64,000 bases of DNA from Phycisphaerales bacterium UBA2421. GTDB taxonomy: Bacteria; Planctomycetota; Phycisphaerae; Tepidisphaerales; Tepidisphaeraceae. Positions 43,398 to 52,239 of the stretch are shown one piece after another. The notes beneath the pieces are model-generated. The model was not told the origin of the DNA and did no database searches. It saw only the letters and a program-made list of their open reading frames with translations. Within the stretch, counting starts at the first letter, position 1. Each line of letters begins with the position of its first letter. Made by a program: the position numbers and the translations under genes. The stretch lies in the NCBI GenBank assembly GCA_002343075.1, contig DDRH01000051.1, positions 18,484 to 82,483 on the forward strand, in the 5' to 3' direction.

Positions 43398-45347
43398 GTG
43401 GTTCGTAACCCAATCCAACAACTTCCCCCCGCGCTGATCAATCGCATCGCCGCTGGCGAGGTGATTGAGCGGCCAGCGAGTGTGGTGAAAGAGTTGATCG
43501 AGAACGCCGTCGATGCGGGCGCGACTGAGATAACCGTCGAGGTGGAAGACGGCGGGCGCGAGCTGATCCGCGTCATCGACAACGGCTGCGGCATTCCGCC
43601 GGGTGAGCTGCTGCTTGCTTTTGCTTCGCATGCCACGAGCAAGCTCGCGTGCGACGAAGATCTCTTTCGAATCGGCACCATGGGCTTCCGCGGTGAAGCG
43701 CTGGCGAGCATCGGCTCGGTCAGCCACGCGCGTATTTTCTCGCGCACCCACGAACCCAACGCCATTGCCTGGGAAGTGCTCAATCGCGGCTCGACTATCT
43801 CCGCGCCGCAGGCCGCGGCGGGTAATGTCGGAACGACGATCGAGATTCGCAATCTTTTCTTTAACGTCCCGGCGCGGCGAAAGTTTTTGAAAGGCACGCA
43901 GACCGAATACGGATACATTTCCGAACAGTTGCTTCGGACCGCGCTGCCGATGTGCGAGATCGCGTTCAAGCTGTTTCATAATGGTCGTCTATCCCTCGAT
44001 CTACCTGCCACGACGCCCGAACGACGATGGCTGGCCGCATGGCCCTCCGACTTCCACGAACAGCGACTGCCCATCGACAGCGGCGATGCGGAGATTCGGC
44101 TGCGCGGAGTGATCGGTCTTCCAGAACTCGCGAGGCCCACGGCAAAGTATCAGCATTTTTTCCTCAATAATCGGCCAATTCGCGACAAGTTCATCCAACA
44201 CGCGCTGCGCGAAAGCTATCGCGGGCTGACCGAGCCGGGACGTCACCCTGCCGCGATTCTGCTCGTCACCATTCCGCCGCAGGATGTGGATGTGAACGTC
44301 CATCCCACCAAGGCAGAGGTGCGATTCAAAGACAGCGGACGCATTCACGGCCTGGTGATGAGCACCGTCCGCGAGCGGCTACTCGGCAGCGACCTCACAC
44401 CACGCGCCATTCCCAACGCCCGACCGCAAGCCGACGACACGCAACGCAATACCATGCAGCAACGGCTCGCCGACTTTTTTCGCGCGCCCGCCCCCGCTGT
44501 CAGCCAGCCGCTCTTGCCGATGCCGGCTGGCCTGTCGCCCGTCGTGATGCGACAGCCCCCAGCACCGACTGCGGCGTTTTCATTATCTACCCCGGCCGCG
44601 TCCGGGGAACTAACGGATGCCCACGTCGCCGAGCGTGAAGCTGCGCCATTCGCCGCCCCGCTGTCGCAAACCACTCCAATCCAGTCCCCCGCCGACGCGC
44701 CCCTAGGAGACGCGTTTCCAGTTGAGCCGCAGCCGGCATCCCCATTCGCGCATTTACCCACGATGTCTAGCGGCGGGAAGGCGCTTCAGCTTCACAACAG
44801 CTATCTCATCGCTCAGACCGATGATGGCTTGGTCATCATCGATCAGCACGCTTTGCACGAGCGCGTCATTTTTGAAGAGCTGCTCACCCGCATTGCGCGC
44901 GGCCCGCTTGAAAGCCAGCGGCTGCTTATTCCCATTACTCTGTCCGCCAGCAGCAGGCAGTGCGAGTTGCTCGAACAGATTCAGCCGCTGCTCGGCAAGC
45001 TCGGCATTGAGGCCTCGGTGTGGGGGCCTGGCAGCGTGGCGGTTCAGGGGTTTCCCTCCTTTCTTCACAGGCTCGACCCCGGCGAGTTCATTCGCGAACT
45101 GCTCGAAAAGGGTGAGCAGGAATTGCTCGACCTCACTGAAGAGCAACTTCTTCACGAGGTGCTCGACATGATGTCCTGCAAGGCCGCGGTGAAGGCTGGC
45201 GACCCACTTTCTCCCGACGAGATCTCCGCGCTGCTCGCCCGCCGCGAACTGGTGGACCGTTCGAGCAACTGCCCTCACGGCCGGCCCACCACGCTCCGCC
45301 TCTCGCTTCGCGACCTCGAAAAGCAGTTCAAGCGCACGGGGTTCTGA
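43398..45347 (+). CDS. mutL: DNA mismatch repair protein MutL with endonuclease motif
   Basis: 649 aa from a GTG. The GHKL ATPase has ENAVDAGA, DNGCGI, ATSKL and GFRGEAL, with DVNVHPTK at the end of the transducer domain. The C-terminal domain keeps DQHALHERVIFE, an exact match to the DQHA(X)2E(X)4E nicking motif, and CPHGRP. This type nicks DNA itself and does not need MutH. A Pro/Ala-rich linker lies between (about 365-450). It follows fbp by 54 nt on the same strand. Confidence 0.97.
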   Translation: MVRNPIQQLPPALINRIAAGEVIERPASVVKELIENAVDAGATEITVEVEDGGRELIRVIDNGCGIPPGELLLAFASHATSKLACDEDLFRIGTMGFRGEALASIGSVSHARIFSRTHEPNAIAWEVLNRGSTISAPQAAAGNVGTTIEIRNLFFNVPARRKFLKGTQTEYGYISEQLLRTALPMCEIAFKLFHNGRLSLDLPATTPERRWLAAWPSDFHEQRLPIDSGDAEIRLRGVIGLPELARPTAKYQHFFLNNRPIRDKFIQHALRESYRGLTEPGRHPAAILLVTIPPQDVDVNVHPTKAEVRFKDSGRIHGLVMSTVRERLLGSDLTPRAIPNARPQADDTQRNTMQQRLADFFRAPAPAVSQPLLPMPAGLSPVVMRQPPAPTAAFSLSTPAASGELTDAHVAEREAAPFAAPLSQTTPIQSPADAPLGDAFPVEPQPASPFAHLPTMSSGGKALQLHNSYLIAQTDDGLVIIDQHALHERVIFEELLTRIARGPLESQRLLIPITLSASSRQCELLEQIQPLLGKLGIEASVWGPGSVAVQGFPSFLHRLDPGEFIRELLEKGEQELLDLTEEQLLHEVLDMMSCKAAVKAGDPLSPDEISALLARRELVDRSSNCPHGRPTTLRLSLRDLEKQFKRTGF

Positions 45348-45406
45348 TTCGCACCATATTTGTTCACATTTGTGAATTTCTTGCGCCTTAGCGTCAGAAC
45401 GCGCCA

Positions 45407-45436
45407 AGGCCGCGAGCGCGGTTGCGCTCGCGGCCT
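45407..45436. repeat. 13-bp inverted repeat between mutL and the PEP-CTERM gene
   Basis: AGGCCGCGAGCGC/GCGCTCGCGGCCT with a GGTT loop. No T tract on either side. It sits between convergent genes and may end both transcripts. Confidence 0.5.
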
Positions 45437-45462
45437 GGCGATCTGAAGAAAACAGAGCAGTC

Positions 45463-48400
45463 CTACTTCCGACGACGGCCCAGCAGGCCCGTCGAGGCGA
45501 CGGCAAGCAGGCCGGCGACGGCCGGTTCCGGCACTGCCGCGCCCCGGGCGACATCGCCCGGCGCTGTCAGGCCGAAGTTGGCCGCCAGCGCCGTGAAGTC
45601 GTCGAGCGTGATGTTGCCGTCAAAGTTGAAGTCGGCATCCGACCACCGCTGGGCCGGGTTGCCGAAGTTGGACGCGAGCACGGTGAAGTCATCAAGGTTC
45701 ACCCCACCGCTGAAGTCGGCATCGCCGTCGAGGAGCAACGCCCCGACCTCGCCACGCGCAATCTGGAAATCGCTCTTGAGCGGCCCGGCGCCGTCCGGAT
45801 CAACGTGCCCGATGAAGTTATCATCGGTCAGTTCGGCATAGATCGGATCGATGTCATACTGTGTCAGCACATCAGCCAGCGAGAGGCTGTACGGTGCTGT
45901 TCCGACCAAGTCATTAATGCGACGCGCGTCGATACGATCAACAACGCCGTTGTTGTCCACGTCGGCCTTCTGAATCGCCAGCGCCGCATTGCCGCCCGCG
46001 GTCAGGAATGCCGCATTGAAGCGGTCGATGGCTTCGTTCTTCTTGAGCTTGCCCAGACGGACACCATCTTCACGGCGAACCTGAGCGTCGCTCGAACCGG
46101 CATAGCCGGTGTCGGGGTTGGCGTTGACGGTGTCTACGGTTGCGCCCTTCAGAAAGAAGATGACGTCATTGCGATCGACGGCACGATAGACCGGAGCCGC
46201 ATTGGTGCTGGCCGGATCGATGTTGCCCGAGCCGTTGAAGTCGGTCAACACGATCAGATCGTCACTGCTAAGGCCCAGGGCCAGATTGGCCACAGCGGCG
46301 TTACCAACGATGTTTCCCTGAGCTTCGCTGGCCGCGTAGGCCTGAGCGAGTTCTTCCACGTCGTCCAGATCGCGCACACCGTTGCCGTCCATATCACCGG
46401 CAAGGACGTTTCGCGGCGTCAGGTCGATCAGCTTGGTCGGCGCGGTAGAACTGTTGGAAACATCGGCGGCGAAGATTCGGTATCCCAACGACGCGTTATT
46501 GGTGTCACCGACAAAACCGAGCGTGCCACTGTTGATCGGATCGATCGAGGGGTCGATCCAGTTCAGCCGGCTCTTCAGATTGGCCGAGCCGGCTGGTGGA
46601 TTGTTGACGACAAGAAGATCATAGAGAGATTGATCAAATCCGGCGGGCGAGTTGCTCCAGGTCTGCTTGCCGCCGTCGAAATCTTTCTCTACTTTCATCA
46701 CCTGCTCTGGAATAAACCCGGCGGCAATCACCCCGTCTGCCGGGGTGACCGAGGTAGAGGGGAAGTTGCTTACCGATTGACGAATGTTGTTCAGAAATTT
46801 GCGGTGAACCCCCACGCCGGCTGTGCCGACGGGCGTCGTGAGTGCCGATCCGTCGGGTGCCTGGGTCTGATCATCCACATCGCCCCAGACGAGCTTGTTG
46901 GGGTTGCTGGCGTCTTCCGAGACGGTGCCGCGACGGTCGGCCTTGCCGTCTCCGTTGGTGTCGATGCCGATGACGGTGACTGCCTGAGCCGCCGACCACA
47001 TCTGGTATCGGCCGTTGGTGACATTGAATGCTGTCGGCTGAACGAATCCGTCGTCGCCGGCTGTGTCGGATTCGCCGGCTTCCTTTTCCCATTTGATCTT
47101 AAGAACCCTCATGGGGTCGGTCCGCGAGTTGGCAGGAATGGAACCATCCAGATTCTGCAGCCCGCGGTCGCCTACGTCGCCGACGCTCAGGATGCCCAGC
47201 GCCATGCGGTTATTCACAACGGTCGGACGAACGCCCGAACCGCCGGAACTCTTGTCGCTGAACCGCATGAACGGCCCGATGCGATGTTCCTTCGGCTGCT
47301 GCGATGCCGCCAGCGAAGCATCCACGCCGAAGAGATCCTTGTTCGGGTTCATCTCATCGCCCGGACGAATGACCGCCGGCTGGCCGTTGACATCGACATC
47401 GTTGACATTTCCGGCAGCCATCGACCGGCGGTCGCGCTCTCCGCCGGCGAAAGACGCGTCGAGATTGAGGTTGTTGGCGCCCTGATTGCGCGTGCCAGAC
47501 CCAATCTCGCGGGTGGTGCTGTTGAAGTTGGCACCATTCTTCAGACGGCCCGCGCCTTGAAGCCAGCGACCGTCGTCTTCCGTGATGCCGCTCAGACCGG
47601 TACCCGGGTTGGCAGCGATGGCAAAGGGAACAATTGCCAGTGTTTCATTTCGGAGGAAGCTCGTCCCGGGATCGCCGCCGGTCTCGCCGGCAATGACGCT
47701 TCGATTGGCGAGTGCCTGAAAGTTGGTTCCGAAGGTCCCGGTCGCCACATTGTAGGCCCGCCGGCCGACGCCGTACTGCGCATTCTCGTTCTGTCCGGTG
47801 CCCACAAGATCGCGCGGGCGACGGTCAGGGGATGGAGTGCCTGCAAGATCGTCGGCCGCGAATGCCTGGAACGAGCGGACATCGGTGTAACCAATGCGCG
47901 GCTTGCCCTGAGAAGCGGCCGTCCAACCACCGGGGTTGGACCCACTCTGCGTTCCACCGCCGTCGATGATGTAGGTGTTTGCGTTAATCTGCGACCAGCC
48001 TTGACGCCAGAGCGGTGCCGATTGGCTGGGCGTATCTGCATCGAGTTCGTTGCCAAAGCCCGATGGAAGGAACAACCCCCCGCCCTTGGCCGTCTCAAGA
48101 ATGCCGTTGATCGAGCCGACCTCATGATACTGATATTCGATTCTGTCGGCGGTCAGCAGCGCGAGATTGGCGCCGGCGGTCGGCGTGGTGCGCCAGGAAA
48201 GCAACTGCTGCGCGCCGACGTTCGCCGTGTATAGAGTGCGCCCGATACGAAGCTGATCGGTACCAAGCCGCCAAAGCGAGTTGTTTTCGCCCGTGGGGAA
48301 GTTCTGCGAATTCGTCGTCGCCCCGCGGGTGAGTGCTCCGAGCGCGGTCGCGCCGGATGCTGAGATCTTGTAGGTGCGGGGGTCGGCAAACGGGCTGCCG

Positions 48401-48501
48401 CCGTCGTTGGTGACACCGGCGTTCACCGCTGCCGTTGCCAGAGTTGCAACGACTGCTGAGGCCAGTGCGAGTTTTCGCCGCTGAGTAGACACTTTCTCCA
48501 T
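45463..48501 (-). CDS. Large secreted protein with dockerin-like loops and PEP-CTERM tail
   Basis: 1012 aa. A signal peptide (LALASAVVATLATAAVNA) is followed by a large repeat-poor beta-rich region. Calcium-type loops DxNxDG recur: DMDGNGVRD, DFNGSGNID, DVDNNGVVD, DADFSGGVNLDD and DFNFDGNITLDD, the last two as a pair like dockerin type I. The C-terminus is AVPEPAVAGLLAVASTGLLGRRRK, a PEP-CTERM sorting signal. It is exported and probably surface-displayed. AGGAG lies 8 nt upstream of the ATG. It may have polysaccharide- or scaffold-related roles; no catalytic domain seen. Confidence 0.88.
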   Translation of the reverse strand: MEKVSTQRRKLALASAVVATLATAAVNAGVTNDGGSPFADPRTYKISASGATALGALTRGATTNSQNFPTGENNSLWRLGTDQLRIGRTLYTANVGAQQLLSWRTTPTAGANLALLTADRIEYQYHEVGSINGILETAKGGGLFLPSGFGNELDADTPSQSAPLWRQGWSQINANTYIIDGGGTQSGSNPGGWTAASQGKPRIGYTDVRSFQAFAADDLAGTPSPDRRPRDLVGTGQNENAQYGVGRRAYNVATGTFGTNFQALANRSVIAGETGGDPGTSFLRNETLAIVPFAIAANPGTGLSGITEDDGRWLQGAGRLKNGANFNSTTREIGSGTRNQGANNLNLDASFAGGERDRRSMAAGNVNDVDVNGQPAVIRPGDEMNPNKDLFGVDASLAASQQPKEHRIGPFMRFSDKSSGGSGVRPTVVNNRMALGILSVGDVGDRGLQNLDGSIPANSRTDPMRVLKIKWEKEAGESDTAGDDGFVQPTAFNVTNGRYQMWSAAQAVTVIGIDTNGDGKADRRGTVSEDASNPNKLVWGDVDDQTQAPDGSALTTPVGTAGVGVHRKFLNNIRQSVSNFPSTSVTPADGVIAAGFIPEQVMKVEKDFDGGKQTWSNSPAGFDQSLYDLLVVNNPPAGSANLKSRLNWIDPSIDPINSGTLGFVGDTNNASLGYRIFAADVSNSSTAPTKLIDLTPRNVLAGDMDGNGVRDLDDVEELAQAYAASEAQGNIVGNAAVANLALGLSSDDLIVLTDFNGSGNIDPASTNAAPVYRAVDRNDVIFFLKGATVDTVNANPDTGYAGSSDAQVRREDGVRLGKLKKNEAIDRFNAAFLTAGGNAALAIQKADVDNNGVVDRIDARRINDLVGTAPYSLSLADVLTQYDIDPIYAELTDDNFIGHVDPDGAGPLKSDFQIARGEVGALLLDGDADFSGGVNLDDFTVLASNFGNPAQRWSDADFNFDGNITLDDFTALAANFGLTAPGDVARGAAVPEPAVAGLLAVASTGLLGRRRK

Positions 48502-48671
48502 GATCCTGCTCCTGAGATAGAGGGAACTATTGCTACGCCGCGTGGGGTGCCGGCAATTGCCGAGCCAAACTTATCCAGACCCAAGCAGCAGATGTTTATC
48601 TTGAACTGCGATTGTTTCGGCAGTACGACCGAAGCGCTTGCTTTGCATGACGATGATCATGCGCCAGTGGG

Positions 48672-49709
48672 TTAGCGCGGTGGCACGTCCTTGATCGTCG
48701 GCTCGCCCTCGACCGAGTAGACTCGCTCACCCCATTGCCACGTGGGACTGCCGAGCGTCTCTTCGATCAGCTTGGTCTCGACATGCCCGTCGCAGAAAAG
48801 GAAGTTGGTCTTTGGATATTGCTTGGCCGAGGCGCCGGCTTTGGCGCGCCCGTGATTGCGACCCACCCAGTAAAGCCGTGCATCGGTTGGTATCGGTGGG
48901 AACGGCGGCGCTTCGGCCAGCCGGAACGGTGCGATGTTCGGGTTGATGTTCACGGCGTCGCTGAAGTCGTAGCTGTCGGCACTGTTGATAAACCCATGCA
49001 CGGGCCGATGGCTCTTGACAATGCCGTCTGCGGCACCGTCGGACACCACGCGATAGTTCTGAGTAAACTCAGTCGCCAGAATGACATCGGACGATTTTCG
49101 GATCCGCGATGCCTTCACGTATTGAGCGTTTGCCCCACCCTTATGGCCCTCGACATCGGGAGAGAACTTGTTTCGAGGCAGGATCGCCTCGTTCACTGTG
49201 TACGCCAGACGGCGCACCTGATTGTCTACAACACTTGCCGCTGTGCTGGGGTCGCGATTCTGCCCGGGGAGCAGATCATCCTGCCTGGGATTCGTCGGTG
49301 GCAGGCCGCCATCCTCCAGCGAAGGACATGTAAAGGCCGCCTCCTGAACCGGATTCGCATCACCGGTGCTGTTGGAACGCTTGGTGTTGAAAATGTACCA
49401 CGACCAGTGCGTGTACCCGAGCGTTCGATTGACCGCGGTTCCTCCACGTCGCGCCGCGGGGGCACCGGAGCCCACGTTGTAAACATATGCCGCCGGATAG
49501 ACGCCTCGACTCTCTGCAAGATAGATCGCGAATCCTTGTCCAATCGCTCGCAGGTTGGACGAGCACTTGGTGATATTTGCCTGCTCCCGCGCCTTACCGA
49601 GCGTCGGAAGCAGGATTCCGATTAACACTGCAATAATCCCGATAACAACCAGTAATTCCACCAGTGTAAACCCTGATCCACCACTTCTTGCGAGGCGCGT
49701 CCTGCGCAT
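48672..49709 (-). CDS. Prepilin-type secreted protein
   Basis: 345 aa. Residues 11-30 carry the prepilin cleavage and methylation region [21 protein letters not shown], with the G/FTLVE cut site. The mature protein has an H-X9-DG tail ([15 protein letters not shown]), as in planctomycete pilin-like proteins. GGAG lies 8 nt before the ATG at 49709. It is upstream of the PEP-CTERM gene in the direction of transcription. Function unknown. Confidence 0.88.
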   Translation of the reverse strand: MRRTRLARSGGSGFTLVELLVVIGIIAVLIGILLPTLGKAREQANITKCSSNLRAIGQGFAIYLAESRGVYPAAYVYNVGSGAPAARRGGTAVNRTLGYTHWSWYIFNTKRSNSTGDANPVQEAAFTCPSLEDGGLPPTNPRQDDLLPGQNRDPSTAASVVDNQVRRLAYTVNEAILPRNKFSPDVEGHKGGANAQYVKASRIRKSSDVILATEFTQNYRVVSDGAADGIVKSHRPVHGFINSADSYDFSDAVNINPNIAPFRLAEAPPFPPIPTDARLYWVGRNHGRAKAGASAKQYPKTNFLFCDGHVETKLIEETLGSPTWQWGERVYSVEGEPTIKDVPPR

Positions 49710-50060
49710 AACCTGCTCCAATCAAAGTTGTCTTTCTGCCGACGGGACCCGTCCCGACGGGCTGTAACGCAGCCGACCGAACTGTGTGGCGATCCCGATT
49801 GCCCTGACCACACAAGCCGACGTCACCAGCCGCGACGGGCAGGGTTTTCCGGCATCTGCATTAAGAACAGCGCCGGAGCGGCGATAGCGCGAGGTAAAAA
49901 TCGTGTAAAGAATGCGACTTGCGAATCGCCCGCCCGGGCATCGCCGACTGCCCGTTGCCCCTCACCCGACGTGCTGGCTCGATGCCCGATCTCGTTCCGC
50001 AATCGTCTGGCGCGTAAACCACTATCATCAATGCACTTGCGCCCAAAAAATCGGCCCGAT

Positions 50061-50100
50061 ACATTTTCGCAAAATCGGGCATTTTCGGGCATTTGCGGGC
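50061..50100. repeat. Four 10-bp near-tandem repeats
   Basis: ACATTTTCGC, AAAATCGGGC, ATTTTCGGGC, ATTTGCGGGC in a row (50061-50100), one helical turn each. Purpose unknown; possibly a bent or protein-binding segment. Confidence 0.6.
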
Positions 50101-50397
50101 ACGGGGCGTGTCCAGGCAGACCCAGAATTGTCCGCCGCCGCGCCGTGGAAGACCCGGAGAAGGAAGCGGGTTGCGTCTGCCAAAGCGCCTTCATACGCCA
50201 TCAGGGCAACTGCACCGCCGCTGCACTGTGATGCGAGCGTACTCCTACTCTGGTCCCTGGTCGTATTCGCTTTTCAATGAGCGCGCTCTCACCATCCACC
50301 GGTGTTGCGCGCCGCGCGCACCGATTGCGCAGCGCAAAGCAGAATTGCTGCGTTCTGAGACTGAATCACGGAAGGAGTTTGCGATTATGCGCGCCCG

Positions 50398-50435
50398 GCG
50401 CGCTGCGCCGCCGGTATCGCCGTGGCGCAGCGCGC
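50398..50435 (-). repeat. 12-bp inverted repeat downstream of the DAHP synthase gene
   Basis: GCGCGCTGCGCC/GGCGCAGCGCGC with a 14-nt loop, just past the DAHP synthase stop in the direction of transcription. It lacks a T tract, so a Rho-independent stop is uncertain. Confidence 0.5.
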
Positions 50436-50444
50436 GGTCGGCGG

Positions 50445-51479
50445 CTACGCTTCCCGGTCTACCGCAAGCGCGATGCGCCGGATGCCGGTCATCATCTCTG
50501 CGAATTGCTGCGGGGTGAGCGATTGCGCGCCATCGGTCATCGCGTGTTCCGGGTCGGCATGGGTTTCCACGATCAGCCCGTCGGCGCCCGCCGCCACGCT
50601 GGCTTTACACATGCTCTCGACCAGATAACTCTTGCCCGTGCCATGACTTGGATCAACAACGACCGGCAGGTGGCTCACCCGATGCAGTTCAGGCACGATC
50701 GCCAGCGGAAGTGTGTTGCGCACATAGTCTTCAAACGTGCGAATGCCCCGCTCACACAAGATCACATTCGGGTTGCCCCGCGCGATAATGTATTCAGCAG
50801 CGAGCAGAAACTCTTCGAGCGTGGCGCTCATGCCGCGCTTGAGCAGCACGGGCTTGCGCGTTTCGCCCACTTTGTTCAGTAAATTGAAGTTTTGCATGTT
50901 GCGCGCGCCGATCTGCAAGACGTCGGCATAGTCGCAACAGACCTGCACCTGATCGATGCTCATCACCTCGGTGACAATCGCCAGCCCGGTCTGCTCGCGC
51001 GCCTCGGCGAGGTGTTTCAGGCCTTCCTCGGCCAGGCCTTGAAATGCGTAGGGACTGGTGCGCGGCTTGAACGCCCCGCCGCGCAGGCCGACGGCACCGG
51101 CTTCCTTCATCAGGTGGGCGATCTCAATGATCTGCGCCTTGCTCTCCACACTGCACGGCCCTGCGATCACACCGATCTTCCTGCCTCCAATGGTCGGATC
51201 GACTGCGCCGGCCCGGCTGTTCATCAGCGGGATGATCGACCGTTCCTTTTTTACTTCTCTGCTGGCCATTTTGTAGGGCGCGAGAATCGGCACGACTTTG
51301 TCCACGCCGTCGCACGTTTCCAGCGCGCCGCGATCTTTCAGGCGATCATTTCCGATGCAGGCGACGACAGTCCGCTCGGCACCCACGATGACATGCTCTT
51401 TCAATCCCATTTCTCTCACCAGTTTCACAACATGCTCGATCTGCACCGAGCTTGACCCGTTTTTCATCACAACAATCAC
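50445..51479 (-). CDS. aroF: 3-deoxy-7-phosphoheptulonate synthase (type I-beta)
   Basis: 344 aa. An N-terminal ferredoxin-like regulatory domain (VIVVMKNGSSSVQIEHVVKLV, residues 1-70) precedes the TIM-barrel: GPCSVESKAQ, GLRGGAFKPRTSPYAFQG, LLKRGMSAT, ILCERGIRTFE and DPSHGTG. It condenses PEP and erythrose-4-phosphate at the start of the shikimate pathway. I chose the GTG at 51479 because GGAGG lies 6 nt upstream and VIVVMK is the family's start; a longer frame to 51512 lacks support. Confidence 0.95.
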   Translation of the reverse strand: MIVVMKNGSSSVQIEHVVKLVREMGLKEHVIVGAERTVVACIGNDRLKDRGALETCDGVDKVVPILAPYKMASREVKKERSIIPLMNSRAGAVDPTIGGRKIGVIAGPCSVESKAQIIEIAHLMKEAGAVGLRGGAFKPRTSPYAFQGLAEEGLKHLAEAREQTGLAIVTEVMSIDQVQVCCDYADVLQIGARNMQNFNLLNKVGETRKPVLLKRGMSATLEEFLLAAEYIIARGNPNVILCERGIRTFEDYVRNTLPLAIVPELHRVSHLPVVVDPSHGTGKSYLVESMCKASVAAGADGLIVETHADPEHAMTDGAQSLTPQQFAEMMTGIRRIALAVDREA

Positions 51480-52239
51480 AGCGCACCTCCGCGGGTGGTA
51501 AATGGTCGCCAACAGCTAAGCATGAAACACCTCAACTGCGCTCAAACCTGATGCCTGAATGACGAAACCAGAAACTCGAATCAATGACGAATGACGAATT
51601 TGAGACTTCGTTATTCGGAGTCGATTCGGATTTCTGATTTTGGCATTCTGATTTCTACATCCATGGCCGAGCCCGATTCATAGAAAAAGAAAACCCCGGG
51701 AACCGCGTCCCGGGGCTTGTTAGTTTGCACAACTAGGCATCAAGCTCAGGCCGCAGCATCTCCGCTCGGGTACCAAAACCCGTAAAAGCTAAAGCCGAAA
51801 TAGCTGTTGGCGATGAACACTTGTGCATGAAACATATCGAACGCAGGGGCATGGCGTCAACAGAGAAATTTTGAGAAACTTCTGGTCGAGCCTGCCGCGG
51901 CGTGTTGAACAGGCGCACCGCCGAGGCGCTGAGGTCGCGGAGAATGAGAAGGTTTTGCCATGAGAAATTCGCGCGCCGCGTCGTTGGCTGGACGCATGTG
52001 TTTCGATAGAAATCGTGGCAATTCGCTATATTCAACAAATAATCAGGTCTTTCTCTGTGTTCTCCGCGCCTCTGCGGTAAAACATCCGGGCGAACAATCC
52101 GGGCTGAACAAACGGTGAGAAAGCGGTGCCACAAGTCCCACACAGATGTCGCGCATCCTCCCCATTCGGCAAAAGACGACCAGCCAGCCCAGAATCGCAG
52201 ATTCGCGCGGGCTGCCCGGCACCAGGCGGGAGACAAATG
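51480..52239. other. 760-nt intergenic region
   Basis: No gene. It contains the minus-strand terminator at 51681-51716 and, near 52050-52085, a stretch (TCTCTGTGTTCTCCGCG and following) that reads like a widespread non-coding repeat of planctomycetes and related phyla. The frame over it is unlikely to code. Confidence 0.5.
51681..51716 (-). terminator. Intrinsic terminator downstream of the RND gene
   Basis: Stem CCCCGGGA/TCCCGGGG (51694-51701 with 51708-51715). On the minus strand it is followed by TTTTCTTTTTCT. It faces the RND gene, but lies about 520 nt past its stop. Confidence 0.78.

Larger units (their letters stand above)
49710..50444. other. 735-nt intergenic region
   Basis: No convincing gene. 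It holds four tandem near-repeats of 10 bp ending GGGC (see 50061-50100) and, next to the DAHP synthase stop, the inverted repeat at 50398-50435. The promoter of the prepilin gene should be near 49730-49800, but none is clear. Confidence 0.5.

Noticed and set aside
41439..43979. Very long antisense open frame over fbp and the mutL start
   Set aside because: It mirrors two clear families on the plus strand and has no ribosome site or family signal.
45805..48234. Long plus-strand open frame over the PEP-CTERM gene
   Set aside because: The minus strand has signal peptide, Ca loops and sorting tail; the plus frame is a GC-driven shadow.
51733..52236. Minus-strand 167-codon frame
   Set aside because: Contains the translated form of a common non-coding planctomycete-type sequence and no family signal.
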